DNA of 64,000 nucleotides from Acetobacter estunensis (GCF_019083805.1 NZ_JAHRDV010000003.1:248001-312000), one strand, 5' to 3'; shown: positions 7,813 to 17,287, counted from the stretch's first letter. Numbers and translations: made by a program. The notes: generated from the sequence alone by a model not told the origin.

Positions 7813-9705
7813 TTGAGCCTGCTTGTCATTCATGATCTGACCCTTCGCATCGCGGGCCGCACGCTGCTCGATCAGGCCAGTCTCTCGATCGAACCGGGGC
7901 GCAAGGTCGGTCTGGTAGGACGCAACGGCGCGGGCAAATCCACGCTGCTGGCCGCGATTGCCGGAGACATCTCCCCGGATGGGGGCGATATCCGCCTGTC
8001 CTCGCGTGCGCGCCTCGGCCGTGTGAAGCAGGAAGCCCCGTCCGGTCCGACGTCACTGATCGAAACCGTGCTCGCGGGGGACACCGAACGCGCGGCCTTG
8101 CTTGCGGAAGCCGAGACCGCAACCGATCCGCAGCGCATTGCGGAAGTCCATGAACGCCTGCTGGCCATCAATGCCGACAGCGCGCCGGCCCGCGCGGCCA
8201 GCATCCTCTCCGGTTTGGGTTTCAATGCAGACGCCCAAGAAAGACCTGTGTCGGATTTCTCAGGCGGCTGGCGCATGCGCGTGGCGCTGGCAACGGCGCT
8301 GTTTCTTGAGCCGGACCTTCTGCTTCTGGATGAACCGACCAACCACCTCGATCTTGAAGCCACGCTCTGGCTGGAAGGCTGGCTTGCGCGTTTCGCCGGT
8401 GCGGCGCTGATCGTCAGTCATGACCGTGGATTGCTGGATTCCTGTGTGGATGCCATCGCGCATCTGGATCGTGGCAAGCTCTCACTCACGCCGGGCGGTT
8501 ATGAGGAGTTCGTGCGCATCCGCACCGAGCAGGCGTTGCAGCAGGCGCGCGCTGCAGAAAAGGTTGCGGCACGGCGGGCGCACATGCAATCTTTCGTGGA
8601 TCGCTTCCGCGCCAAGGCCACGAAGGCAAAACAGGCTCAGGCCCGGCTGAAGGCGCTGGAGAAACTTCCCGTCATCGACAGTGTGGTGGAAGACACCCCC
8701 ACGCAATTCGCGTTCCCCGAGCCGACTCCTCTGCCACCGCCCATGCTGACGATGGACCGCGTCACGGCGGGTTATGATGGGCGTGTGGTGCTGTCAGACA
8801 TTTCGCTGCGCATTGATATGGAAGATCGCATCGCCCTTCTGGGCGCGAACGGGAACGGTAAATCCACTTTCGCCAAGCTGGTGGCTGGGCGTCTCACACC
8901 GATGTCCGGCACGGTCAATCACAGCCCACGCCTGAAAGTGGGATATTTCGCACAGCATCAGGCTGAAGAGCTCGTAATGACCGATACGCCCATCGGCCAT
9001 ATGGCGCGGGCTTTGCCGAAGGCCGCGCCGACCGAGGTGCGCTCCCAGCTTGCCCGCTTCGGACTGGATGCAAACCGGGCCGAAACGAAGGTGAGCGAAC
9101 TCTCTGGTGGCGAAAAGGCCCGGCTGTTGCTTGCGCTTGCCACACGCGACGCCCCGCAACTGCTCATCCTCGACGAGCCGACGAACCATCTTGATCTGGA
9201 CGCCAAGGATGCGCTCGTACGTGCGCTGTCCGAGTTTGCCGGGGCGGTTCTGCTTATCAGCCATGACGCCCATCTTGTGGAAATGGTGGCGGATCGTCTG
9301 TGGCTGGTGGCGAACGGCAAGGTCACGCCATTTGAAGGCGATATGAGCGAATATCGCACATGGCTTTTGGAACAATCCCGTGCGATGGCACGAGGCAACG
9401 CGAAAACAGCCGACACGACGGTCGGGCGCAAAGAAGATCGACGGGAAAAAGCCGAGGCGCGCAAAGCTCTGGCGCCCTTGCGCAAGCGCGTGAAAGAGGC
9501 CGAAGCTAAGGTTGCGAAACTTTCCGGTGAATGCGGAAAGATTGAGGCGAAGCTGGCCGATCCCACGCTTTATGAAACCTCATCAGGCGAAAATGTGACA
9601 AAGCTGACCACTAAACTTGCCGCTCTGAAAAAGGATACGGAACAGGCGGAAGAGGAATGGTTCGCGGCTCAAGGCGCACTGGAAGAAGCCGCCGCCGAAA
9701 GCTGA
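7813..9705 (+). CDS. ABC-F family ATPase
   Basis: A 630-residue soluble protein with two ABC nucleotide-binding domains and no membrane segment, the ABC-F arrangement of ribosome-associated translation factors (YheS/Uup-like). Domain 1: Walker A GRNGAGKST, signature FSGGWRMR, Walker B LLLLDEPTNHLDLEA. Inter-domain linker: the basic, helical stretch around AEKVAARRAHMQSFVDRFRA (about residues 250-285). Domain 2: Walker A GANGNGKST, signature LSGGEKAR, Walker B LLILDEPTNHLDLDA. The charged C-terminal tail (KRVKEAEAKVAKLSGECGKI) is probably a coiled coil. The start is a TTG at 7813, because the protein begins directly with the conserved strand MSLLVIHDLTL and no ATG lies nearby. It is monocistronic in appearance. 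Confidence 0.9.
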   Translation: MSLLVIHDLTLRIAGRTLLDQASLSIEPGRKVGLVGRNGAGKSTLLAAIAGDISPDGGDIRLSSRARLGRVKQEAPSGPTSLIETVLAGDTERAALLAEAETATDPQRIAEVHERLLAINADSAPARAASILSGLGFNADAQERPVSDFSGGWRMRVALATALFLEPDLLLLDEPTNHLDLEATLWLEGWLARFAGAALIVSHDRGLLDSCVDAIAHLDRGKLSLTPGGYEEFVRIRTEQALQQARAAEKVAARRAHMQSFVDRFRAKATKAKQAQARLKALEKLPVIDSVVEDTPTQFAFPEPTPLPPPMLTMDRVTAGYDGRVVLSDISLRIDMEDRIALLGANGNGKSTFAKLVAGRLTPMSGTVNHSPRLKVGYFAQHQAEELVMTDTPIGHMARALPKAAPTEVRSQLARFGLDANRAETKVSELSGGEKARLLLALATRDAPQLLILDEPTNHLDLDAKDALVRALSEFAGAVLLISHDAHLVEMVADRLWLVANGKVTPFEGDMSEYRTWLLEQSRAMARGNAKTADTTVGRKEDRREKAEARKALAPLRKRVKEAEAKVAKLSGECGKIEAKLADPTLYETSSGENVTKLTTKLAALKKDTEQAEEEWFAAQGALEEAAAES

Positions 9706-10146
9706 CAAGGCAACGAAGAGAGACGCAGTTCGGGCAGGACAAGCGTCCCTTTTCTTTCACTGATTACGTATATCAGCCGCTCCACAGTTCTGTCTGATCA
9801 GGATGAAGCGCCGATTCCCGCAACCTCGCGGAGAAATCGGATTACGCTTCACTTTTACTCGTGATCATACGCGTTCACGCATGAACAGACTGTCGTTCCG
9901 CACAGCATGAATATGCATGCTTTTTCTTTTCTGATCACTTCACCACGAACAGGGACTGATATCTGTCAGGCGACACGCGGACGTGCTCGTGACGAACGAT
10001 CCCTTTGCGATCCGTTGCGGGTTCCCACGGCTGCGAGCAGCAACAGGGTAACAGGATCGACATGTTCTCCCTTTTCATGCCTCCCCCACCTTCATGACAA
10101 TGATATGAAACAGTCTTTTTATTGAAAAAGGACTTTTCAAATATCC
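9706..10146. other. Non-coding interval after the ABC-F gene
   Basis: A 441-bp interval without a credible gene. It contains a structured inverted repeat (9804-9851) and, from about 9900, the upstream region of the large SGNH/Ig-repeat gene. I recognise no promoter consensus, tRNA or insertion sequence here. Confidence 0.6.
9804..9857 (+). terminator. Compound hairpin, probable terminator of the ABC-F gene
   Basis: Nested complementary segments: TGAAGCG with CGCTTCA (outer), CCGATT with AATCGG (middle), CCGC with GCGG around AACCT (inner), followed by CTTTTAC. This fits an intrinsic terminator, although the distance from the stop codon (~100 bases) and the internal bulge are unusual, so a small structured RNA is an alternative. 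Confidence 0.5.
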
Positions 10147-13100
10147 GTGCAGATCGACACGGAAACATCTTCCGGGACACGTTCGCTCTTCCTGACAGAA
10201 AAGACAGATTTGATGACCGATTTTACTCTTCTTCATGACACCACAGCCTTTACCGGCCCCACCGCAGCCGTCACGACCGCGGGGGCTACACTGGTGGACG
10301 GCTGGATCGATGCCGTCGGCGGGGTTTTCTCCACTGACAGTTCCAACCTTCTCCGCATGAGTGTGGATGATTCCACAACCTATTTTGACAAGCAGCTCCT
10401 GCGTCCCACCAGCGAAGATGTGCAGGATGGCAAAGTCACCTTCACGGCGACGGCAACGGCCTATCAGCGTTTTTACGCAGTCATCCGTTCCAACCGCAGC
10501 ACATCGTCCCCCACATGCTACATGGTTGGTGTCGAATATGACGCCAAAACAAGTAAAAACTGCTATTTCGGCTACTACAAGGTCGTGAATGGCACAGCAA
10601 CCTGGATCGGTGACACGACAGCCGTGTTCTCGCCGGGTATCGGGGCCGGAACAGATTTCACATTCTCTTTTGACTGGTCCCAAACCGACAGCGCGACCAC
10701 AACCTTCAACCTGACAGCCACGAACGCCGCAGGCACGACGGTTCTCACCAAGACCTTCACGGATACGGAAGCCACTCTCCAGAACGTGACAGGCTCCATC
10801 GGTCTGTGTGCGTACAGCTACAAGGGAGGTGCCGGAAGCGCCAGCAATAGCGCCAGCCTTTCCTCTTTCGCTTCTTACAAGGCGGTCGCGACCACACCGT
10901 TCACAGCCTACACTCTCACCGGCCCCGCTTCCCTGACGGCTGGTACAGCCTCCACCTTTACCATCACGCCAGGCGCTGGCACTGCGCTGTCGACGGCTGC
11001 CGTTATTACGCCGACAAGCACGCTGGCAGGCACATTCTCTCCCACCACCGTAACCATCGCTGCTGGCAGCACGGCGGCGGCAACCTTCACCTTCACACCG
11101 TCCGCCACCGGATCTGGCACGATCTCCACCACGAACAATGCGAGCCTGAGCAACCCTGCAGCTCTTTTGGTCACATCGTCTGCTGCGGCATCTGCATTTT
11201 CGACCTACACAATTTCCGGCCCCGCGTCGCTGACAGCAGGCGCTGCCTCGACTTATACCGTCACGCCGGGCAGCGGCACGGCCCTCGCTTCCGCTGTCAC
11301 CATTACGCCGGCCTCCACGCTTGCGGGCACTTTCAGCCCGGCCGCCGTCACCATTCCGGCCGGCAGCACCGCCGCCGTGACATTCACCTTCACGCCGACC
11401 ACCACCGGATCTGGCACGCTGTCCTTCACCAACTCGGCCTCACTTACAAATCCAACAAGCCTGCTGGTGACAGTGGCCCAGGCTCAGGCCGCTTTTTCCA
11501 CTTATACCGTGTCCGGAGCAACATCACTGACAGTCGGCACAGGCGCGGTTTACACCGTTACGCCGGGTTCGGGCGCAGCACTCTCCTCCGCCGTCACCAT
11601 CACCCCGGCTTCCACACTTGCGGGCACTTTCAGTCCCACGATCATCACCATTCCCGCCGGCAGCACGGCTGCGGTCTCGTTCACCTTCACGCCGTCCGCC
11701 GCTGGGTCGGGCACACTTTCCTTCACCAACAGCGGCTCACTTAGCAATCCTGCAAGCGAGACGGTGACGGCAAGCAGCAACCAGACGGCTTTCACCACCT
11801 ATTCCGTCTCCACACCGTCCATCCTGACCGTGGGCACGGCCGCCACCTTTACGCTGACCCCCGGCGCGGGCGCAGCACTGTCGTCTGCGGTCACTGTCAC
11901 ACCATCGAGCACGCTCGCGGGCACATTCTCTCCCACAAGCGTAACCTTCCCGGCTGGCAGCACGGCCGCCGTAACCTGCACATTCACACCGTCCGTTGCG
12001 GGATCGGGCACGTTCTCTTTCACGAACTCCGGGTCATTGTCCAACCCTGCTTCGGTCACGCTCACCGCGACAAGCACCAACAGTTCCAGCAGCTATGTCC
12101 TGTCCGGCGCGACGACACTCACGGTGGGGCAGGCTTCCACCTTCATCGTCACTCCGTCTTCACAGACCACGCTCAGTGCAAACGTCGTGATCACGCCTGC
12201 GAGCACACTGGCCGGCACATTCAACCCAACGAGCGTCACGCTGCTGGCGGGCAGCACCACATCCACGAGCTTTACCTTCACACCGTCCACTGCGGGCAAC
12301 GGCAGCCTTTCCGTCACCAACAACGACAGTCTGACCGATCCGCAGGCTCTCGCTTTCACGGCCACATCCGCGTGGACAGGTTACACCCTGACAGCCGCCA
12401 GCACGGCGATGATCGGTGAACCCATCACGGTGACCCTCACCCCCACAGGTGGCTCTTCGCAGCCCGTGCCCGTAACCTTCACACTCAGCGCCACTGGGAT
12501 TGCCGGCACATTCTCTCCCTCCACCGTCACGGTTCCTGCGGGCAGCACCGCGCCTGTCACCGTGACATTCACGCCATCGACTGCCGGCACCGTCAGTCTC
12601 GCATCCAGCAATAACGCCGGCCTGACCGATCCAGCCGCTCTCTCCGTAACAATCAGTTCGATTGTCTCAGTGGACAGCACCGCATTTTGTTTCAGCCCCG
12701 GAAACTGGACCGGCGATGAAGGCCGCGGCGGCAGTCAGTGGCGGCGTTCGGCGTGGAACGGCGCGTGGTTCCGCTTTGTCTGGAACGCAGGCACCAACCC
12801 GACGGCCGTGGTGAAAATCGGCAATGCGAAAGCCGGAAATCTGGTCAGCTACTTCGTCAACGGCGTGCCCACCCTGCGCAGCGCCGCCAATGCTGACATC
12901 ACACTGTCCAACATCATCGCAAACAGCGAGAACCGGCTGGATTTCTATCTGTCCTATTCCGCGATCACCGCCAATGCCCGCTGGCCGGTCACGACAGCCA
13001 CCGAACTGGTGCAGATCCTCGGTGTCCAGCTTGACGCTGGCTCGTCCCCTGCCGAAGCGCCCGCCATGCGGCCTTATGTGGTCATGATCGGCGACAGCAT

Positions 13101-13842
13101 CACGGAAGGTGTCAACGCCAACAACGTGGTGGACAACGCGACCACGTATTATGGCGACAATCTCTGTGATTTTTCGTTCTTTCTGGCGCAAGCGCTCGAC
13201 GAGATGGGATATGATGTCTCCATGATGGCCAATGGCGGCACCGGCTTTTCCCAGAGCGGCGATGGAAGTGTGCCGCATTTCTACAAGATCACGGGTTCCA
13301 GCGGTGGTCAGGGTGGCACACTTGACAGTGGCAGCCGCTGGAATCTGATCGACAGTCAGACCAGTGTACTCGATAGCGTGGGACATTGGAGCGCTTACGG
13401 CGATACAGGTGAAGAGCCGTTCGCGTTTTATCTCAACTATGGCTACAACGATGCCTATTATGGACACATGACGACGTCCGATTTTCAGGCAGCGCTCACG
13501 CAGAGCATGGAAACCCTGCGCAAGGCGGCTCCAAACGCCTGGATCGTGGTTCAGGTTCCGTGGTCGTTTCGTGACAAGTTCGGAATCAACTCCGGCCTGT
13601 ACCTGCCTCTCTATCAGGCGGCGGTCACGGCCTATCAGGCCGCCAACCCCAACGACAACAAAGTCACGCTGCTGGATTTCGGTGAAGACATCTCACGCAT
13701 GATCAATACGGCTTATGGCGGCTTCCTAGCGAGCGACAAGGTGCATCCCACACTGCACGCTCACGCCATGATGGCTCCACGCCTGACCGCGAAAATGGCT
13801 TCTCTGTTCTCGACCCAGAGCCGCTCTTACACATATTTCTGA
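10147..13842 (+). CDS. Giant repeat protein with C-terminal SGNH hydrolase domain
   Basis: Up to 1231 residues. The N-terminal ~230 residues look like a beta-sandwich of the lectin/LamG kind. Six Ig-like repeats of about 96-99 residues follow (10900-12660), each with TPASTLAGTFSP, ITIPAGSTAAV and FTFTPS-type strands. After a short linker (FCFSPGNWTGDEGRGG) comes an SGNH/GDSL esterase domain: GDSITEG near residue 981 (nucleophile Ser), an LNYGYNDAYYG block, and SDKVHPTLHAH near the C-terminus (Asp/His pair). The Thr/Ser/Ala-rich repeats suggest a cell-surface or secreted protein that deacylates a polysaccharide or ester, but no signal peptide is seen at either candidate start (GTG 10147 or ATG 10213). 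Substrate and export route are unknown. It has no co-directional partner. Confidence 0.8.
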   Translation: MQIDTETSSGTRSLFLTEKTDLMTDFTLLHDTTAFTGPTAAVTTAGATLVDGWIDAVGGVFSTDSSNLLRMSVDDSTTYFDKQLLRPTSEDVQDGKVTFTATATAYQRFYAVIRSNRSTSSPTCYMVGVEYDAKTSKNCYFGYYKVVNGTATWIGDTTAVFSPGIGAGTDFTFSFDWSQTDSATTTFNLTATNAAGTTVLTKTFTDTEATLQNVTGSIGLCAYSYKGGAGSASNSASLSSFASYKAVATTPFTAYTLTGPASLTAGTASTFTITPGAGTALSTAAVITPTSTLAGTFSPTTVTIAAGSTAAATFTFTPSATGSGTISTTNNASLSNPAALLVTSSAAASAFSTYTISGPASLTAGAASTYTVTPGSGTALASAVTITPASTLAGTFSPAAVTIPAGSTAAVTFTFTPTTTGSGTLSFTNSASLTNPTSLLVTVAQAQAAFSTYTVSGATSLTVGTGAVYTVTPGSGAALSSAVTITPASTLAGTFSPTIITIPAGSTAAVSFTFTPSAAGSGTLSFTNSGSLSNPASETVTASSNQTAFTTYSVSTPSILTVGTAATFTLTPGAGAALSSAVTVTPSSTLAGTFSPTSVTFPAGSTAAVTCTFTPSVAGSGTFSFTNSGSLSNPASVTLTATSTNSSSSYVLSGATTLTVGQASTFIVTPSSQTTLSANVVITPASTLAGTFNPTSVTLLAGSTTSTSFTFTPSTAGNGSLSVTNNDSLTDPQALAFTATSAWTGYTLTAASTAMIGEPITVTLTPTGGSSQPVPVTFTLSATGIAGTFSPSTVTVPAGSTAPVTVTFTPSTAGTVSLASSNNAGLTDPAALSVTISSIVSVDSTAFCFSPGNWTGDEGRGGSQWRRSAWNGAWFRFVWNAGTNPTAVVKIGNAKAGNLVSYFVNGVPTLRSAANADITLSNIIANSENRLDFYLSYSAITANARWPVTTATELVQILGVQLDAGSSPAEAPAMRPYVVMIGDSITEGVNANNVVDNATTYYGDNLCDFSFFLAQALDEMGYDVSMMANGGTGFSQSGDGSVPHFYKITGSSGGQGGTLDSGSRWNLIDSQTSVLDSVGHWSAYGDTGEEPFAFYLNYGYNDAYYGHMTTSDFQAALTQSMETLRKAAPNAWIVVQVPWSFRDKFGINSGLYLPLYQAAVTAYQAANPNDNKVTLLDFGEDISRMINTAYGGFLASDKVHPTLHAHAMMAPRLTAKMASLFSTQSRSYTYF
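10900..12660 (+). repeat. Six tandem Ig-like repeats, unit about 297 bp
   Basis: In-frame direct repeats begin near 10900, 11197, 11494, 11791, 12085 and 12373, i.e. spacings of 297, 297, 297, 294 and 288 bases. Units 1-4 are closely alike at DNA level (recurring GGCACTTTCAGTCC / GGCAGCACGGC-type blocks); unit 6 is the most diverged. Unequal recombination could change copy number. Confidence 0.85.
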
Positions 13843-13850
13843 GCAGACTT

Positions 13851-13894
13851 AAAAAGACGTGGAGCCGGCAGTTTTATAAAACTGTCGGCTCCAC
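13851..13894 (-). terminator. Intrinsic terminator of the phosphoesterase-peroxidase operon
   Basis: GTGGAGCCGGCAGTTTT pairs with AAAACTGTCGGCTCCAC (one G-T mismatch position) around a short loop. On the minus strand the stem is followed by TCTTTTTAA. It lies between convergent genes and could also slow transcription from the plus strand, which lacks a T-run. Confidence 0.75.
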
Positions 13895-13925
13895 GATCCT
13901 CCTTCATTGCATTCACAAAACACGT

Positions 13926-15260
13926 TTACCGGTCGGTCAGTGTCCGTATAAACGCAATGATCGCCACACGGTCTTCTTCTGTCATTGCGGGCTGATCGCC
14001 GGGTTTGCGATCAAATGGTGCATCCACCGTATCAAGGTTGTCACGATATCGAGCAGGAAGATCGTTATACTTCCGCACCTGTCCGTCATCCCCCACGGGG
14101 TAAAATTTTGACGGCTCAAGATCGCGCAAGGCGTAAAAATCCATCACTTCCTTGAGGGAGTGAAACACCCCATTGTGGAAAAATACATGACGGGTGGCTG
14201 AGTTACGCAATGTCGGCGTCGCAAACATCCCACAATAAACGCTCAGCGCACGGCGACTGTTCGGCTGACGATCACACACGCCTAGGTCCGCATAAGCCGG
14301 ATCATGATTGCGTGCGATGTCCATATTCCGGGGCACACCCAACGCCTCGTACTGATGATCGGTAAACAGCGGCGGCAGGCGATTGCCCTGCACGGTGTCG
14401 ATGTGACACGCCGCACAGTTACCTTTTTGCGGATCGTTGAACGCTAAATAACCGGCCCGCTCCAGTGGTGTGAAGGACTCCTTTCCTTCCAGCCACGCAT
14501 CGAATTTGCTGTTGTACGGGTGAAAGGACGGATCCTCGATCTGATAACGGGCAAGAGCGAACATCGCTTCGGACATAAGAAAAGAAGGGGACGCCTCTCC
14601 GGCTATGCCCGCGAGTTGTTTCAGATCGGACGTATAGGGCGCGTTGCTGATCCGGTCGATCACCTTCTGCGGTGTGGACGCCATTTCAGCCGGATCGTAG
14701 AGCGGACCCAGTGCCTGCTGCTGCAACGTATCGGCACGGCCATCCCAGAACAGACCGCCCTGTGGCACCATATTGCCGGCAGAGGCCGCCGGATTGGCGG
14801 CACTCTTGCCGCCACGTGTCGCATTGGCTGTCGTGGCCACTATCGCGGGAGCCGCCTCGCTTGTGGGATCGTCCACACCGACGCTGAAATTGGGCCGCCG
14901 CTCGGCGTAGGTCAGCGTCGGGATGGCACGCCGTCCCTGACGGTTCAGATCCTGTCCACCGCTAAAGACCGCTGTCTGACCGGACGGTGCGTAATGATTG
15001 GCCACTTCGTGACATGAAGCGCAGGATAGGACACCTGAACCCGACAGCAATGGATCGTTGAAAATCTGTTTTCCGATCTCGGCCATTGCCGAAAGCGGAT
15101 GGACATCCGGACGTCGTAGTTCCACCGGACAGGGATTGCTGCCGTCAGACGCCGGAAGACAGGACCCGGCCGCCAACGCCGCCGAAGTTCCCGTCCACAG
15201 AAAGGCAAGAAGAGTGATGCAGCCCAGAGCGGGCTGCATCGAACGGAAGAGATCAGACAT
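13926..15260 (-). CDS. Dihaem cytochrome c peroxidase-family protein
   Basis: A 444-residue periplasmic protein of the bacterial cytochrome c peroxidase / MauG superfamily. A Sec signal peptide (MSDLFRSMQPALGCITLLAF ... ALAA) is followed by two CXXCH haem-binding motifs, CASCH near residue 78 and CAACH near residue 285. Family context includes LFWDGRADTLQQQALGPL, EMASTPQKV and the C-terminal TPTLRNSATRHVFFHNGVF. Its ATG overlaps the stop of the upstream phosphoesterase gene by eight bases, so the two are translationally coupled. It may reduce hydrogen peroxide or oxidise a protein partner; the sequence does not decide between them. A longer frame to 15290 exists, but the chosen start gives a clean signal peptide. 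Confidence 0.85.
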   Translation of the reverse strand: MSDLFRSMQPALGCITLLAFLWTGTSAALAAGSCLPASDGSNPCPVELRRPDVHPLSAMAEIGKQIFNDPLLSGSGVLSCASCHEVANHYAPSGQTAVFSGGQDLNRQGRRAIPTLTYAERRPNFSVGVDDPTSEAAPAIVATTANATRGGKSAANPAASAGNMVPQGGLFWDGRADTLQQQALGPLYDPAEMASTPQKVIDRISNAPYTSDLKQLAGIAGEASPSFLMSEAMFALARYQIEDPSFHPYNSKFDAWLEGKESFTPLERAGYLAFNDPQKGNCAACHIDTVQGNRLPPLFTDHQYEALGVPRNMDIARNHDPAYADLGVCDRQPNSRRALSVYCGMFATPTLRNSATRHVFFHNGVFHSLKEVMDFYALRDLEPSKFYPVGDDGQVRKYNDLPARYRDNLDTVDAPFDRKPGDQPAMTEEDRVAIIAFIRTLTDR

Positions 15261-17094
15261 ACTGAGACAGGAAGGACCAGATTGCTGCAAGAAGACCAGT
15301 CAGCCCAGAGGCGGAAGAACTCTGGCTCGACGAAGAACTCGAATGACCGGTGTTGAACGGTGAATCATCCTTATGGGAATTCTTACTGCTGTCATTACCC
15401 GAGATGCTGCCCGAGCGAATGTCGCCCGTATCCGGATCGAGGATCAGCTTCTCCGTGTGCGGCTCACCACGGAAATCGAACAGATCGTCGATCTTGCCAG
15501 CCGTGGCATCGAACGAACCCTGTCCAAGACGCTTACCGCCCAGCCAGTTATCCTCAATGAAGCGGACAATGGACGCCTGCGTCGTCAGAGTATGGCTGAC
15601 ATGGTTACGCTGGGCCCATGGAGAAATCGCGATCAGCGGGATACGCGTACCCGGACCGCAACGACCATTGACCGGCTTGCCGTCCACGCCCTTCGGCGCC
15701 GTACCCGTGCCGCACACCCCGGCTCCGTTCAACTGATCGGCAGAAGAGTCGAACGAACCGTGTGTCGGGGCGACATAAGCGTGATCATACCAGCCGTCAG
15801 AATCGTCATAGGCGATCAGGATGGCAGTGTCGCGCCACTCAGGAAGTTTCTGAAGCATGTTGATGACGTCAACGACGCCAACCTGCTCATCCAACGGATC
15901 AGAATAACCTGCGTGACCATCCTGATAGGCCGGCATCTTCACAAAAGAGACCGCCGGAAGATTGCCGTATTTCGCAACCGTGTAGAAATCCTTCAGGTCA
16001 TATTCATGATTGGCCGGATCCTTGGTCGAAGTACCAGGAACGTAGGTGTAGCCAATCGACTTGACCGAAGTCGGACGCGCATGCGTGGGATTCGCCGTGC
16101 TCGCGTAATACTGGAACCAGTTATGGTGCGGAATGTAATCCGCCACGTTCTCGGACACGATGGTCGAGTACGTCTTACGCGTGCAACCCGTGGATCCGTC
16201 GGAGTTGGACAGGGACAGGTCGAACCCGCCCATGAAGCCGCCCCATGTGATGCCACGCTCGTTGAGCAGATCACCGATGTTGCGGCCCGTCATCATGCCC
16301 TGATTGGTCGCCGATGAGCAGGTATCGTAGCCCGGATCGATGTCATTGACCATCGTCCAGCCGCCCTGACCGTCAGAGACGTAGGCCGAAGAGGCTTCCT
16401 TCGTGGACGGCTTCTGGGTGGTTGCGATCAGCTTCAGACCGTTCGTCTGACCCGAGACAACTTCCAGAGCACCCGGCGTGGATGGGCCATACGTGTCGGT
16501 ATAGGAATTGTCGCTCATGGCGAAGCGCTGAGCGTAGCGCCAGTAGGCCGTCACGGTGTTACCGTCGTAATAGCCCAGAACCTGCCCTTTGGTGCCGAAC
16601 GCCCCCACACCACCGGATGAGCCGTTACCTGTGTAGAGCGGGAACAGATCGACCTTACCGTCGTCATAAGCCATCTGTTCGGCGGTATAAGCGTGATTCT
16701 GATCTGCCGTGCTGGCCTGCGTGCGATCAAGACGGAACGGCAGAGCCGCACCGGTACCATTGGCGGAGTTGGTGTTGGGATTCTGCTCAAGCAGACCGTT
16801 GGCGAGCAGGTTATTGACGACCGGTGTGCCGGAACGGGCACGGAAGCTCGGCTCACCCGTGGGGTTGGCCGCTTTCGGATAAGTGCCGAAATAGTGATCG
16901 AAGGAGACGTTCTCCTGATAGATCACAACAAGATGTTTGATGGGAGTCTTGGTGCTGACGCCATTTCCAAACAGGCTTGACTGCTGATTTTTACCCGATC
17001 CGAAATCCCAGTCTCCGGCATGACCGGGAATAGGAGAAAAAACGGACAGAGACAAAAGAGCGGACAGTGCAAGCTTCGTGCGCTTTGCAAACAC
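15253..17094 (-). CDS. Secreted PF04185 phosphoesterase (phospholipase C / acid phosphatase type)
   Basis: A large exported phosphoesterase of the alkaline-phosphatase superfamily. Family motifs are KHLVVIYQENVSFDHYFGTY at the N-terminus, a metal-site AYDDSDGWYDH, and RIPLIAISPWAQRNHVSHT with the NWLGG end. GTG at 17094 is chosen as start (GAAAGG nine bases upstream): it gives MFAKRTKLALSALLSLSVFS, a Sec signal peptide ending near GHA; the open frame continues to 17262. The C-terminus is a Ser-rich linker (SSSSSSQSSSASG) and a short hydrophobic, possibly amphipathic tail (LTGLLAAIWSFLSQYV). A type II secretion substrate is inferred from the nearby gsp genes. Substrate (phospholipid or phosphomonoester) is not determinable. 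Translationally coupled to the peroxidase gene. Confidence 0.85.
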   Translation of the reverse strand: MFAKRTKLALSALLSLSVFSPIPGHAGDWDFGSGKNQQSSLFGNGVSTKTPIKHLVVIYQENVSFDHYFGTYPKAANPTGEPSFRARSGTPVVNNLLANGLLEQNPNTNSANGTGAALPFRLDRTQASTADQNHAYTAEQMAYDDGKVDLFPLYTGNGSSGGVGAFGTKGQVLGYYDGNTVTAYWRYAQRFAMSDNSYTDTYGPSTPGALEVVSGQTNGLKLIATTQKPSTKEASSAYVSDGQGGWTMVNDIDPGYDTCSSATNQGMMTGRNIGDLLNERGITWGGFMGGFDLSLSNSDGSTGCTRKTYSTIVSENVADYIPHHNWFQYYASTANPTHARPTSVKSIGYTYVPGTSTKDPANHEYDLKDFYTVAKYGNLPAVSFVKMPAYQDGHAGYSDPLDEQVGVVDVINMLQKLPEWRDTAILIAYDDSDGWYDHAYVAPTHGSFDSSADQLNGAGVCGTGTAPKGVDGKPVNGRCGPGTRIPLIAISPWAQRNHVSHTLTTQASIVRFIEDNWLGGKRLGQGSFDATAGKIDDLFDFRGEPHTEKLILDPDTGDIRSGSISGNDSSKNSHKDDSPFNTGHSSSSSSQSSSASGLTGLLAAIWSFLSQYV

Positions 17095-17287
17095 GTCACG
17101 GAACCTTTCTTTACGCACGGAATAGCCGGATGTCGGAAGAATAAGTCTTCTAAAGAACTTTTCCGATCCACCGGCCCCGGCTGGGGTGTGGAGACAGCGC
17201 GTTAAGTAAATGAAGGAATTGTCATGTGGTGTTATCGTTTTGTGAAACGAAACTCTCCGCAACGGTTTGCAACCTCAATGCGAGATC
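17095..17287. promoter_or_regulatory. Upstream region of the phosphoesterase-peroxidase operon
   Basis: About 190 bases between the GspC-like gene and the phosphoesterase start, both on the minus strand. Presumed to hold the promoter, or to be read through from the SPFH operon; no clear -35/-10 or phosphate-box-like repeat could be picked out by eye. Confidence 0.3.

Noticed and set aside
10900..12660. Regular direct repeats suggesting a CRISPR array
   Set aside because: The ~297-bp spacing, in-frame protein repeats and lack of short palindromic units show they are duplicated Ig-like domains.
12667..13467. 266-codon minus-strand frame inside the SGNH gene
   Set aside because: It is antisense to the SGNH hydrolase domain with its catalytic motifs and shows no protein-like motifs of its own.
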